From contig NZ_JAINWL010000002.1 in the NCBI RefSeq assembly GCF_021021475.1, positions 310,001-374,000 on the forward strand: DNA of 64,000 bases, written 5' to 3'. This DNA is from Citromicrobium bathyomarinum (GTDB lineage Bacteria; Pseudomonadota; Alphaproteobacteria; Sphingomonadales; Sphingomonadaceae). The notes below the pieces were generated by a model that did not search any database, was not told the origin of the DNA, and was given only the letters and a program-made list of their open reading frames with translations. The translations under genes and the position numbers were made by a program. Of this stretch, positions 7,627-16,622 are shown piece after piece (the first letter of the stretch is position 1; every line of letters begins with the position of its first letter).

Positions 7627-9522
7627 ATGTTTCGCGCCACCCTGCTCGCCACCGCCGCCCTGTTCGCAAGCGGCTGTACCACGATGGACAGCGCGCAGGA
7701 GGCTCCGGTCGAGCGTAGCGCGATGGTCTCCCCGATCCTGACCACGCCCGATGCGGTCGACGACCAGACCTATGCCCAGCCGCAGGTCGCGCGGGTCACC
7801 CATGTGGCGCTGGATCTGGATCTGGACTTCGACGCCAAGATGATCGGCGGCGGTGCGGTGCTGGATATCCTCGCCAAAGACGATGCCAAGCAGATCGTGC
7901 TCGACAGCAACGGATTGCGGATCGACCGGGTGACCGACGGGCAGGGCAATTCGCTCCCGTTCACGATCGGTGAGGCAGAGGAGGGCAAGGGTGCTCCGCT
8001 GACCATCCAGCTGAACGGCGCGCGCCAGCTGCGCATCGCCTATCGCAGCGCGCCCGATGCCGACGCGCTGCAATGGCTGACGCCTGAGCAGACCGCCGGG
8101 GGCAAGTACCCGTATCTGTTCAGCCAGGGGCAGGCGATTCTCAACCGCACGTGGATTCCCACGCAGGACAGCCCCGGTATCCGCCAGACCTGGGAGGCGC
8201 GCATCACCGCGCCCAAGCCGCTCGATGTCGTGATGAGCGGCGTGCGTCAGGGTGAGCCCGAGGATCTCGGCAATGGCCGCCGCGCCTTCCGCTTCGTGAT
8301 GGACAAGCCGGTGCCGCCCTATCTGATCGCGATCGCCGCTGGCGATATCGATTTCCGCGCCACCGGCCCGCGCACCGGCGTGTGGGCCGAACCGGCCACG
8401 CTCGACCGGGCGTATAACGAGGTGGCGGATACCGAACAGCTCGTCGAAGCGGCCGAGGAACTCTACGGTGATTATCGCTGGGGCCGGTACGACATGATCG
8501 TGCTGCCGCCCTCGTTCCCCTACGGGGGCATGGAAAACCCGGTGATGACCTTCCTCACGCCCACCTTCATCGCGGGCGACCGGTCGAACAACGGGCTGGT
8601 CGCGCACGAACTGGCGCATAGCTGGTCGGGCAACCTCGTCACCAACGCGGTCTGGGGCGACGGCTGGCTCAACGAAGGCGTCACCTCCTATTTCGAGAAC
8701 CGCATCGTCGAGAAGGTCTACGGCAAGAGCCGCGCCGAACAGGAGGCCGCGCTCTCCTATGCCAACATCATCGAGACGCTGGACGAGGTCGGCTATGACG
8801 CGCCGGGCACCGCGCTCCACAACGAAGGCGATGGCGAGCTGATCGGCAGCGCGATCGCCTACGACAAGGGGCACTTCTTCCTGCGCACGGTGGAGCGCGC
8901 GGTGGGCCGCGAGCGGTTCGACGCATGGCTACGCCAGTGGTTCGACAACCACGCGTTCCAGCCAGCGACCAGCCAGATGATCTACGACGACATGCTGGCG
9001 AACCTCGTCACCTCGCCCGCCGAAGCGAAGCAGTTGAAGCTGCGCGAATGGATCTTCGAGCCCGGCCTGCCGGGCAATGTCGCCAAGCCCGATCCTGCTG
9101 CCTTCGCCACGGTCGATACGGCGGTGACCGCCTATGCCGCCAACGGCACCATCCCCACCGGCTGGAGCGGCTGGACCGCTGCCGAGCAGATGCGCTTCCT
9201 CGACAATATTCCCAAGGAGCGGACTGCCGCGCAGCTTGCCGCGCTCAATGATGCGCTGGGCCTGTCGGAGACGGGCAACAACGAAGTGCTGTTCCTGTGG
9301 CTCGAACTGGCGCTTGCCAACCGGTACGAGCCTGCCGTGCCGCAGGCGGAGGTGTTCCTGAGCGAGATCGGCCGGGCCAAGTTCGTCCGCCCGCTATTCG
9401 CGGTGCTGTGGGACCAGGGCGACTGGGGGCGGCCTATCGCAAAGCGCATCTATGCCGAAACGCGCGACGGCTATCACGCGGTGACGCGGGCCGGTGTCGA
9501 CCGGCTGATGGCAGCCGATTAA
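7627..9522 (+). CDS. M1 family zinc aminopeptidase lipoprotein
   Basis: This is a 631-residue gluzincin. The first 17 residues are a lipoprotein signal (ASGC, Cys17), so it is probably anchored in the periplasm. The exopeptidase motif GGMENP lies at 300-305. The zinc motif HELAH (H327, E328, H331) is followed at the expected distance by the third ligand E350 in WLNEGVTSYFE. A helical C-terminal domain occupies about 480-631. The open frame reaches 7591, but ATG 7627 has a CCCGGAG site upstream and yields the lipobox. It lies 58 bp after hemF. Confidence 0.92.
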   Translation: MFRATLLATAALFASGCTTMDSAQEAPVERSAMVSPILTTPDAVDDQTYAQPQVARVTHVALDLDLDFDAKMIGGGAVLDILAKDDAKQIVLDSNGLRIDRVTDGQGNSLPFTIGEAEEGKGAPLTIQLNGARQLRIAYRSAPDADALQWLTPEQTAGGKYPYLFSQGQAILNRTWIPTQDSPGIRQTWEARITAPKPLDVVMSGVRQGEPEDLGNGRRAFRFVMDKPVPPYLIAIAAGDIDFRATGPRTGVWAEPATLDRAYNEVADTEQLVEAAEELYGDYRWGRYDMIVLPPSFPYGGMENPVMTFLTPTFIAGDRSNNGLVAHELAHSWSGNLVTNAVWGDGWLNEGVTSYFENRIVEKVYGKSRAEQEAALSYANIIETLDEVGYDAPGTALHNEGDGELIGSAIAYDKGHFFLRTVERAVGRERFDAWLRQWFDNHAFQPATSQMIYDDMLANLVTSPAEAKQLKLREWIFEPGLPGNVAKPDPAAFATVDTAVTAYAANGTIPTGWSGWTAAEQMRFLDNIPKERTAAQLAALNDALGLSETGNNEVLFLWLELALANRYEPAVPQAEVFLSEIGRAKFVRPLFAVLWDQGDWGRPIAKRIYAETRDGYHAVTRAGVDRLMAAD

Positions 9523-9549
9523 CCAAGCGGCGATTTTGCGCGTTGCAAT

Positions 9550-9571
9550 AATGTGCGCTGCACCGCACATT
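9550..9571. promoter_or_regulatory. Inverted repeat before rsh
   Basis: AATGTGCG and CGCACATT form a perfect 8-bp inverted repeat around CTGCAC. It ends 10 bp before the rsh ATG at 9582. It could be an operator or a 5' leader hairpin; no T run follows, so it is unlikely to be a terminator. Confidence 0.4.
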
Positions 9572-9581
9572 TGCGGGTGAA

Positions 9582-11675
9582 ATGCTGCGCCAGTACGAAC
9601 TTGTTGAACGGGTCAAGGCCTACGACCCTGACGCCGATGAGGCGATGCTCAACCGTGCCTATGTGTACACCGTGCAGAAGCACGGGACGCAGAAGCGCGC
9701 GAGCGGGGACCCCTATTTCAGTCATCCGGTAGAGGTCGCCGGGCTGATGACCGATCTGCGCCTCGACCAGCAGACCATCGCCACCGCGCTGCTGCACGAC
9801 ACGGTCGAGGACACGCTCGCCACGATCGAGGATATCGAGGCCAATTTCGGGCCGGAGATCGCGCGGCTGGTGGATGGCGTGACCAAGCTCTCCAAGATCG
9901 AGCAGCTGCCCGAAAACGAGCGCGCGGCGGAAAACCTGCGCAAGTTCCTGCTCGCGATGAGCGAGGATATCCGCGTGCTGCTGATCAAGCTGGGCGACCG
10001 GCTGCACAACATGCGCACGCTCCACTTCATCAAGAACGAGGACAAGCGCCGCCGGATCGCGCGCGAGACGATGGATATCTACGCCCCGCTGGCGGAGCGC
10101 GTGGGCATGTACGAATACATGCGCGAGATGCAGGCGCTCGCGTTCGAGCAGCTGGAGCCGGAAGCGTACGCGACGATCACCGGACGGCTTGCGGAAATCC
10201 GCAGCCAGGACAGCGGGCAGGTCGATGCGATCGCGCTCGCGATCAAGCAGGCGCTGGCCGAGGCGGGGCTGAGCGTCGAGGTGTCGGGGCGCGAGAAGCA
10301 CCCCTATTCGATCTGGAAGAAGATGGCCGAGAGGCATCTGCCGTTCGATCAGGTGACCGACATTTTCGCGTTTCGCGTGATCACCGAAAGCGTCGAGGAC
10401 TGCTACCGCGCAATGGGCGTGCTGCACACGGTGTGGCAGTTCATTCCCGGCAAGTTCAAGGATTACATCTCCACCCCGAAGAGCAATGGCTATCGCAGCC
10501 TGCACACCTCGCTGATCTACGAGAATTCGATGCGGGTGGAGGTGCAGATCCGCACGCAGGAAATGCACCGGACCAACGAGTTCGGGCTCGCGGCGCACTG
10601 GGCGTACAAGCAGCATGACCGGCCCGACGGGCAGGTCGGCTGGCTGCGCGACCTGATCGAGATCGTCGACGCCAGCCATGACCCCGACGAGCTGCTCGAA
10701 CATACGCGGCTGGCGATTTATCAGGACCGGATCTTCGCGTTCACCCCCAAGGGGGCGCTGTTCCAGTTGCCCAAGGGCGCCACCCCGGTCGATTTCGCAT
10801 TCGCGGTACACACCGATCTGGGCGCGCAGACGGTGGGCGCGAAGATCAACGGGCGCCACATGCCGCTGCGCACCCCGCTGGCGAACGGCGATGTGGTGGA
10901 GATCATCAAGGGCAGCGAGGCGGAGCCGCAGCTATCCTGGCTGGGCTTCGTGGTGACGGGCAAGGCGCGCGCCGCGATCCGCCGGGCGGTACGCAACAAG
11001 GAACGCGAAGACGTCGCCGAGCTGGGCTCCAAACTCTACGACCAGATCGCCGCGCGCACCCCGGCCAAGGTCGGCAAGAAGGCGCTGCGCGAGGCGCTGA
11101 AACGCCTCGGCATGGAGGAAGAGGAAGACCTGATGTACGCCATCGGGGCGGCGCAGATCACCGATCACGAGGTGATGGAGGCGCTGGTCCCCGGTAGCAC
11201 CGCCGATTTCGAAGACGACCCCGACTGGTCGCGGCACAAGAAGCAGGCGCTCTCCATCCGCGGGCTCAAACCCGGCAATGCCTACACGCTCGCCCAGTGC
11301 TGCCACCCGGTGCCCGGCGACCGGATCGTCGGGCTGCGGCGCAAGGGGGAGAGTGTGGAGGTGCACAATATCCAGTGCCTCAGCCTTGCCAGCGGGATCG
11401 ACAACGACTGGCTCGATCTCGACTGGGGCAATCGCTCTGGCCTTGCGACCGGGCGGCTTTCGGTCACGCTGTACGACCGGCGCGGGACGATCGCCGAGAT
11501 GGCCAATATCGTCGCGCGCAACAATGCCGATGTCCGCAGCCTCGACAAGGTGCGGATCGAAGACCCCTTCGCGACCTACGAAATCGATATCGAAGTGCAG
11601 GATCTCGCCCACCTCACCCGCATCCTCAGCGCGCTGAGGGCGAGCGATGCGGTGGCCCAGGCCGACCGGATATGA
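9582..11675 (+). CDS. rsh: Bifunctional (p)ppGpp synthetase/hydrolase
   Basis: This 697-residue Rel/SpoT homologue makes and degrades the alarmone (p)ppGpp. The hydrolase HD domain keeps its metal motif HDTVED (H72, D73, E76, D77). The synthetase domain is intact (YSIWKKM, DIFAFRVI, DYISTPKSNGYRSLHT). TGS (about 395-455), a helical/zinc-finger-like region (AQCCHPVPGD) and a C-terminal ACT domain follow. Both catalytic domains look functional, as expected for the single Rsh of alphaproteobacteria. Its stop overlaps the ATG of the VOC gene (ATGA). Confidence 0.96.
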   Translation: MLRQYELVERVKAYDPDADEAMLNRAYVYTVQKHGTQKRASGDPYFSHPVEVAGLMTDLRLDQQTIATALLHDTVEDTLATIEDIEANFGPEIARLVDGVTKLSKIEQLPENERAAENLRKFLLAMSEDIRVLLIKLGDRLHNMRTLHFIKNEDKRRRIARETMDIYAPLAERVGMYEYMREMQALAFEQLEPEAYATITGRLAEIRSQDSGQVDAIALAIKQALAEAGLSVEVSGREKHPYSIWKKMAERHLPFDQVTDIFAFRVITESVEDCYRAMGVLHTVWQFIPGKFKDYISTPKSNGYRSLHTSLIYENSMRVEVQIRTQEMHRTNEFGLAAHWAYKQHDRPDGQVGWLRDLIEIVDASHDPDELLEHTRLAIYQDRIFAFTPKGALFQLPKGATPVDFAFAVHTDLGAQTVGAKINGRHMPLRTPLANGDVVEIIKGSEAEPQLSWLGFVVTGKARAAIRRAVRNKEREDVAELGSKLYDQIAARTPAKVGKKALREALKRLGMEEEEDLMYAIGAAQITDHEVMEALVPGSTADFEDDPDWSRHKKQALSIRGLKPGNAYTLAQCCHPVPGDRIVGLRRKGESVEVHNIQCLSLASGIDNDWLDLDWGNRSGLATGRLSVTLYDRRGTIAEMANIVARNNADVRSLDKVRIEDPFATYEIDIEVQDLAHLTRILSALRASDAVAQADRI

Positions 11676-12034
11676 CCGCGCTGCTGGCCTATGATCACGT
11701 CCAGCTGGCCATCCCCGAAGGTGGTGAGGATAGCGCGCGCGCCTTCTTCGTCGATCTGATCGGCATGCGCGAAGTGGCCAAGCCCGACACGCTCTCGCCG
11801 CAGGGCTGCTGGTTCGCGGCGGGCGAGGTCGCGCTGCATCTGGGCGTCGACCCCGATTTTACCCCTGCGACCAAGGCGCATCCCGCGTTCCTCACCAGCG
11901 ATCTGGATGCTCTGCGCGCACGGCTGGAACAGGCCGGTGTCGCCTGCCGCGACGACAAGCCAGTGGCAGGCTACCGCCGTTTCTTCACCGCCGACCCATT
12001 CGGCAACCGGCTGGAATTCATGCAGAAGGTCTAG
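11672..12034 (+). CDS. VOC family (glyoxalase-like) protein
   Basis: This 120-residue vicinal-oxygen-chelate fold protein has family signatures near the start (YDHVQLAIPEG) and end (RRFFTADPFGNRLEFMQK). Single-domain VOC proteins act as lyases, dioxygenases or resistance proteins, and the substrate is not predictable here. Its ATG overlaps the rsh stop by 4 nt, which indicates translational coupling. Its stop overlaps the tail of the convergent acetyltransferase gene. Confidence 0.85.
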   Translation: MTALLAYDHVQLAIPEGGEDSARAFFVDLIGMREVAKPDTLSPQGCWFAAGEVALHLGVDPDFTPATKAHPAFLTSDLDALRARLEQAGVACRDDKPVAGYRRFFTADPFGNRLEFMQKV

Positions 12035-12564
12035 CGCTTGGCGAGATCCGCAGCCCGGGGCCAGTGCATGCGATAGCGCACTTCGTCGGGCGCCTTGTCC
12101 CAGTCGGAGATGAGCCTTTCGGCGATCTCCCCGCCGAGCGTGCGGTAGAAGCCGACCGCAGCTTCGTTGCGTTCGAACACCCAAAGGTAGAGCCCTTTGT
12201 GCCGATCGCGCGCGGCGACCCGTCGTGCCGCCTCGCTCAGCAGCGCCTTGCCCACACCCTGTCCGCGCACCGATGCGGCGCTGTGCAGGTTGTCGACGAA
12301 GCCGCCCCAGCCGGGCTCGCGCTCGTGGAACAGGCTGGCGAACCCGACGATACCCTGTTCGCTTTCGGCGACGACAACCTCAAGGTCGTCCGGCCCGGCG
12401 GTCAGACGCTCATGCCACACCGCGCGTCGATCTTCCTCCACCGGCCCGGCGAGATAGGCGGGGTCGAGGATGCCGGCATAGGTGCTGCGCCAGTTGGCGG
12501 TGTGCAGCGCCGCGATCGCGCCTGCATCGCCAGCATCGGCAGTGCGAAGCGCAAATGTGCTCAC
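12031..12564 (-). CDS. GNAT family N-acetyltransferase
   Basis: This 177-residue protein carries the GNAT acetyl-CoA site in VRGQGVGKALLSEAARR (the Q/RxxGxG/A motif, about residues 98-114) and a typical C-terminal strand (YLWVFERNEAAVGFYRTLG). The acceptor is unknown. It overlaps the upstream cyclophilin gene by ATGA, so the two are probably co-transcribed. Confidence 0.88.
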   Translation of the reverse strand: MSTFALRTADAGDAGAIAALHTANWRSTYAGILDPAYLAGPVEEDRRAVWHERLTAGPDDLEVVVAESEQGIVGFASLFHEREPGWGGFVDNLHSAASVRGQGVGKALLSEAARRVAARDRHKGLYLWVFERNEAAVGFYRTLGGEIAERLISDWDKAPDEVRYRMHWPRAADLAKR

Positions 12565-13550
12565 TCGGCGTCTGTCCTGCGCACGGGCACCGGGATATTG
12601 CAGACGTCCGCCCCGCCGGCAGGCTGGATGAAGAACGGATCGCGCCGGTTGGCGCGCGCATCGGCATAGCGCGCGAAGCTCTCGCTCGCGGTGGAGAGGT
12701 ATTCGAAGTGCGGCTGCTCGCTCTCGGGCAGATCGGCGGCCATGCGGACGGAGACGATCGGCACGCGCTTGCTCTCGTCCTCATAGAAGCCGAGCGGGCC
12801 GGTGCCGCGCGGCAGGCTGGAGAGGTGCTCGATGCCTTCCACGATCCGGCCCACGACCGCGATATTGCGGTCGAGATGGCGCGGCGCGTGGCCGATCACG
12901 GTGTAGAGCTGCGATCCGTCGCCGGTATCGGGCGACATGTTGCGACCCACGCCGACCATGCCGTAGCAGTGCACCGGCCACTGGACCGCGAGATGCATTC
13001 CCTGCACGCCGGCAATCGGCCAGCCGTCGCGAAAGCTCGCGAAATCGGCATAGGCGTCGGTCATCATCGGGGCGGGCCAGTCCTCGAACACCTGCGGCTG
13101 GCGCTTGGCCTGCAGCACCGGCCCGGTGAGCCAGTTGGGCGATCCGGCGACATACTCGCCCTCGGTCATCACTTTCAGCCCCTCGGGCACGGCCTTGGGC
13201 TCGACGCCCATCTCCGGGTCGGGCTGGCCCCACTGGACCACGTAATTGTCCTGCACCCGCAGGATCTGGCTGCCGTCCCAGTAATTCGCGCGGGCGAGCG
13301 TGCGGATGTTCGCGACCCAGCCTTGGCTGAACGGCGCGCCGATCAGCTGCATCACGATCCTGCGCTCGGTCCCGTCGTCGAGCGGGGGCAGCGTCATCAC
13401 CACCAGGTTCTCCGGATCGATGGCGATCCAGTCATCGGTGGGCGCCGAGCTTACGATTTCGCCCGGGGACGGCGGAGGTGCTTCGGCTTCTTGCGCGAAG
13501 GCGGTACTGGCGAGCGCAAGAGCGGCACTGGCGGCAAAAAGAATACGCAT
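12561..13550 (-). CDS. Exported cyclophilin-type peptidylprolyl isomerase
   Basis: This 329-residue protein has a signal peptide (residues 1-20, cleaved near AFAQ) and a divergent cyclophilin domain. Features include VVMTLPPLDDG, the long insert of sphingomonad periplasmic PPIases, GMVGVGRNMSPDTGDGSQLY and NIAVVGRIVEGIEHL. It would assist folding of exported proteins. The ATG at 13550 is preceded by GGGGAAG and gives the signal peptide. It forms an overlapping pair with the GNAT gene. Confidence 0.87.
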   Translation of the reverse strand: MRILFAASAALALASTAFAQEAEAPPPSPGEIVSSAPTDDWIAIDPENLVVMTLPPLDDGTERRIVMQLIGAPFSQGWVANIRTLARANYWDGSQILRVQDNYVVQWGQPDPEMGVEPKAVPEGLKVMTEGEYVAGSPNWLTGPVLQAKRQPQVFEDWPAPMMTDAYADFASFRDGWPIAGVQGMHLAVQWPVHCYGMVGVGRNMSPDTGDGSQLYTVIGHAPRHLDRNIAVVGRIVEGIEHLSSLPRGTGPLGFYEDESKRVPIVSVRMAADLPESEQPHFEYLSTASESFARYADARANRRDPFFIQPAGGADVCNIPVPVRRTDAE

Positions 13551-13653
13551 TGGCTTCCCCCTCATGGCGAGCAGCGCGAAACAATCCGGAGCGGAGCGCA
13601 TCGCCGCCCCAGATTGCGTCCTTGCGATGCTCCCCGCAATGCCGAACGCAAAT

Positions 13654-14058
13654 TTAGCGGTCGGCCATGTCTTCCAGCGCGTGCATGTCGTCGTCCGAGA
13701 GGCCGAAGTGATGGCCGATCTCGTGGATCACGACATGCCGCACCAGGTGCTCGAGAGTCTCATCGCCGCGCTCTGCCCATTCGTCGAGAATCGGGCGGCG
13801 GAACAGGCGTATGCGGGTGGGCAGCGTGCCCGACATCTCGATGCTCCGCTCGGTCAGCGCGTGGCCTTCGTAGACGCCGGTCAGTTCGAAGGGATCTTCC
13901 ATTCCCAGCTCGCGCAGGGTCTCCTCGTCGGCGAAGTCCTCCACCGCGAACACCACATCGCCCAGCTGTTCGGCAAAAGCCTGCGGAAGCGCGGCGATCG
14001 CCGCCCGGCCAAGCGCTTCCATCTCGTCCAGCGTCACGGGAAGTCCGAATTCTCTCAT
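13654..14058 (-). CDS. Small metallopeptidase-family protein (zincin-like)
   Basis: This 134-residue protein belongs to the minimal zincin family (DUF1025/PF06262-like). It has an HEIGHHFGLSD zinc signature (HExxHxxGxxD) near residues 112-122. Cellular substrates of the family are not well defined. It is the last gene before tRNA-Ser and the island. Confidence 0.85.
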   Translation of the reverse strand: MREFGLPVTLDEMEALGRAAIAALPQAFAEQLGDVVFAVEDFADEETLRELGMEDPFELTGVYEGHALTERSIEMSGTLPTRIRLFRRPILDEWAERGDETLEHLVRHVVIHEIGHHFGLSDDDMHALEDMADR

Positions 14059-14140
14059 GCCCGGTGCCTAGCGGAGCATCCGCGTCTTGCGAAGCGCACG
14101 GAACGCAGCTAGGTGCGCTCCCTTCCCGAACGGGCGATGC

Positions 14141-14231
14141 GGAGCGGTGGCCGAGTGGTCGAAGGCGCACGCCTGGAAAGTGTGTATACGGTAACCCCGT
14201 ATCGAGGGTTCGAATCCCTCCCGCTCCGCCA
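14141..14231 (+). tRNA. tRNA-Ser(GGA)
   Basis: This is a complete class II tRNA. The acceptor stem GGAGCGG (14141-14147) pairs with CCGCTCC (14221-14227), the discriminator is G and CCA is encoded (14229-14231). The anticodon stem CACGC/GTGTG encloses loop CTGGAAA, with anticodon GGA at 14175-14177. The long variable arm (ATACG/CGTAT) and the TTCGAAT T loop are as expected for tRNA-Ser. Its 3' end is the integration site of the downstream island. Confidence 0.96.
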
Positions 14232-14281
14232 TCGACCTCTTCGAGGTTGTCCAATCACCTCCAGATCCGTGCGGAAAGCTT
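14210..14281 (+). repeat. attL: left direct repeat of the genomic island
   Basis: The segment has three parts: 22 nt of the tRNA-Ser 3' end (14210-14231), a 20-nt spacer holding a small CGACCTC/GAGGTTG hairpin (14232-14251), and 30 nt (14252-14281). The first and third parts recur identically at 51072-51093 and 51114-51143. The spacer has the same length there but a different sequence. Confidence 0.88.
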
Positions 14282-14390
14282 TACAATTCCGCTGTTTGCG
14301 ACTCCTATGCGGTCCAGCCCATTTCACCCCTAGCCAAAAGCGTTTCGGGGTATTCTGGGGGTAACGAACGGACCGCACTGGGGGTATCGG

Positions 14391-15704
14391 ATGCTGACGG
14401 ACAAGGCGGTGCGCGCTGCTGCTTCGAGAGACAAGGCTTATAAGCTTGCCGACAGCCGCGGATTGCATCTTCACGTGTCTGCGAGCGGCCACAAAAGTTG
14501 GCGCTACAAATACCGGTTCGAAAACAAGGAACGGCTACTGACCTTGGGTGCATACCCCGAGGTGTCGCTGGCCGATGCTCGCGAGAAACGCGATGAGGCA
14601 AAGAAGATCCTGCGCGATGGGCGTGACCCCCGCCATGTTGCCAGGAGGGCAAGGATGGTCAGCACAGGAGATAAGGCGAAAACGCTCGAGGAGGTCGCTC
14701 GAGAGTGGCACAAGCTGCAGATTGATCGATGGAAGCCGGTGCATGCGACCGATGTCATTACGAGCCTTGAGCGCGACGTGTTTCCGCAGATCGGCACGAT
14801 GCCGCTGGCTGAGATCGACAAGCCACTGTTGTTATCGGTCTTGCGCAAAGTCGAAGCGCGTGGTGCCATCGAAACTGCCCGGCGTATCAAGCAGCGGGTG
14901 GCGGCGATTTATCGCTATGCCAATGCCGAGGGTGCTGACCTCGCCAACCCTGCGACCGATATCAACGATGCGCTAAAGCCGCTGCCACCCTCTCGCCGCT
15001 ATCCGGCGCTCACAGATGTGGATTCCATCAGGTCGATGATCGGTGACATCGAGCGCGCAGGCGCGTCCCCTGTCAATCGGATCGCAGGGCGTATTCTGGC
15101 TATCACGGCCCAGCGCCCCGGCATGGTCCGTTTCATGCAGTGGGACGACATTACCGGGATCGACTGGGCAGACCCACATGCTGATTGCAGCGAGGCCCTG
15201 TGGGTAATTCCAGCCGAGCGCATGAAGCAGGAGCTGCACCTGCGCAGCGACGAAGCCTTCCAGCACAAGGTGCCCCTGACTTGGCAGGCGGTTGAAGCAT
15301 TGCGGGCTGTTCGGTGGCTTACAGGCCGTTCGCCATTCGTGTTTCCCGGTGCGCGCTCCGGCCTGAAACCCATCAGCGAAAACGCCATCGGCTATCTCTA
15401 CAACCGGGAAGGCTACAAGGGGCGGCACGTTCCCCATGGTTGGCGTTCAAGCTTCTCGACCATCATGAACGAAAAGGTCGAGCGCGAACTGGGCGCCGAT
15501 GTTCGTTTGCTGGCCGATCGCCTCATCATCGACCTGATGCTTGCCCATACTCCCAAGGGGATGAGCGCCAGCGAACTGCGCTATAATCGTGCCGCCTATA
15601 TGGGGCGTCGCCGGGAACTGGCGCAGGTATGGTCTGACCTGATCATGGAAGGCGCGCTGCCTGTCGAAGAGATAATCGACAGCCCTCGGCGCAAGCGGCG
15701 CTAG
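14391..15704 (+). CDS. P4-type tyrosine integrase
   Basis: This 437-residue site-specific recombinase probably catalyses insertion and excision of the island at tRNA-Ser. It has the N-terminal DUF4102/arm-binding domain (TDKAVRAA, GLHLHVSASGHKSWRYKYRF, LGAYPEVSLADAR), a core-binding domain, and a catalytic domain with Arg in AQRPGMVRF, HGWRS (HxxR) and the C-terminal Tyr in NRAAYMGRRR. The length is usual for P4-like integrases. It lies 159 bp from the tRNA end and overlaps the convergent AlpA-like gene by 4 nt. Confidence 0.95.
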   Translation: MLTDKAVRAAASRDKAYKLADSRGLHLHVSASGHKSWRYKYRFENKERLLTLGAYPEVSLADAREKRDEAKKILRDGRDPRHVARRARMVSTGDKAKTLEEVAREWHKLQIDRWKPVHATDVITSLERDVFPQIGTMPLAEIDKPLLLSVLRKVEARGAIETARRIKQRVAAIYRYANAEGADLANPATDINDALKPLPPSRRYPALTDVDSIRSMIGDIERAGASPVNRIAGRILAITAQRPGMVRFMQWDDITGIDWADPHADCSEALWVIPAERMKQELHLRSDEAFQHKVPLTWQAVEALRAVRWLTGRSPFVFPGARSGLKPISENAIGYLYNREGYKGRHVPHGWRSSFSTIMNEKVERELGADVRLLADRLIIDLMLAHTPKGMSASELRYNRAAYMGRRRELAQVWSDLIMEGALPVEEIIDSPRRKRR

Positions 15705-16477
15705 CTCTTATCGCGTCGGGCAGCTTGTTCTTCGATCCAGGCCAACACTTCGGTCAGCTTCCAACGCGCACTTGAGCCGAGCTTTAGCTGCTCGGGGAAC
15801 TTGCCATAGTTTATGTACTGATGAATCCACGACTCGCTTTTCCCAATCAGCTTGCTGACCTCCTTGATCGTCAGCAAGGCTGGACCAACTCCGGGCGGAC
15901 TGGCTGGAGCGACGTATCTCGGACTTTGCGCGGTATTGTCTCCTTGCGCCGTTGTGACCTTTCTTGCGGCGACGGCACGGGCAGCCCGTAGCTGCGGGTC
16001 GACAATCTCTTCGATCTGGCGATTGGTCAGCGGCCCAAGCGGCTTCAATTCAGCAAGCCATTCATCGAACTGCGCAGAACACACAAAAATGCGGTGGGTA
16101 GGCGATGCATCCGGATTTGCCCATTGCTCGAGGTTCATTGTCCCGGTGGCAAACCTTAGCATCGGATCATCAAGTTCCCAGTATGCAGCAGGGATCGCTG
16201 CAACGTCGCCGCCGCCGAGTGGGCGAGCGAATGTGTCAAGGCGCCCTAGGGCGAACATGCGTGCAGGGTGTTCGGCATTAAGACGGACCAAGTCTCGGGC
16301 GGCGTCGTTCTCGCCTTCGTCCTCGGGTGCGGAAAAAATCTCAGGCAATTCGTGGGGCGGAAACCCAGCCTGCGATTGTACAAGCTGGCCAAAGGCCATG
16401 GTGAGGGGTTTTCTTCCGCTCGAGACCAACGACGTGCGGCCGAGATAGGTTGACCAGGGTTCGATTTGATCAGTCAC
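15701..16477 (-). CDS. AlpA-like DNA-binding regulator with extended N-terminus
   Basis: In this 258-residue protein, about the last 65 residues form an AlpA/excisionase-type winged-HTH (LLTIKEVSKLIGKSESWIHQYINYGKFPEQLKLG, cited here only by its ends LLTIKEVS and QLKLGSSARW). P4-type elements commonly encode AlpA next to the integrase, where it controls integrase expression or excision. The N-terminal 190 residues are unassigned, which is unusual because AlpA proteins are normally about 70 residues. The start is GTG (16477). Its tail overlaps the integrase tail. Confidence 0.7.
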   Translation of the reverse strand: MTDQIEPWSTYLGRTSLVSSGRKPLTMAFGQLVQSQAGFPPHELPEIFSAPEDEGENDAARDLVRLNAEHPARMFALGRLDTFARPLGGGDVAAIPAAYWELDDPMLRFATGTMNLEQWANPDASPTHRIFVCSAQFDEWLAELKPLGPLTNRQIEEIVDPQLRAARAVAARKVTTAQGDNTAQSPRYVAPASPPGVGPALLTIKEVSKLIGKSESWIHQYINYGKFPEQLKLGSSARWKLTEVLAWIEEQAARRDKS

Positions 16478-16518
16478 CTGTATAGGCTAGCAGGACAAAT
16501 GATTGCGGCAAGATAAGT

Positions 16519-16542
16519 CCGCTTTGCGCCCCAAACTCGGTC
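16519..16542 (-). repeat. Dispersed 24-nt repeat, copy A
   Basis: On the minus strand this reads GACCGAGTTTGGGGCGCAAA followed by GCGG. It matches the plus-strand copy at 50836-50859 at 23 of 24 positions. Thirteen of these bases (AATTTGGGGCGCA type) recur at 45888-45900. The two near-identical copies face each other near the two ends of the island. Confidence 0.6.
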
Positions 16543-16622
16543 GCTCAAGCCACTCCGACAACCGCTTAAAAGCGGACATCCGATCTGTGTCGCTTGGACG
16601 GCTGCCAGTGCAGAACCTTGAA

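Noticed and set aside
12225-14333. 702-codon plus-strand frame opposite the acetyltransferase, cyclophilin and zincin genes
   Set aside because: It spans three convincing genes and the tRNA, and has low-complexity Arg/Pro-rich content; a shadow of high GC.
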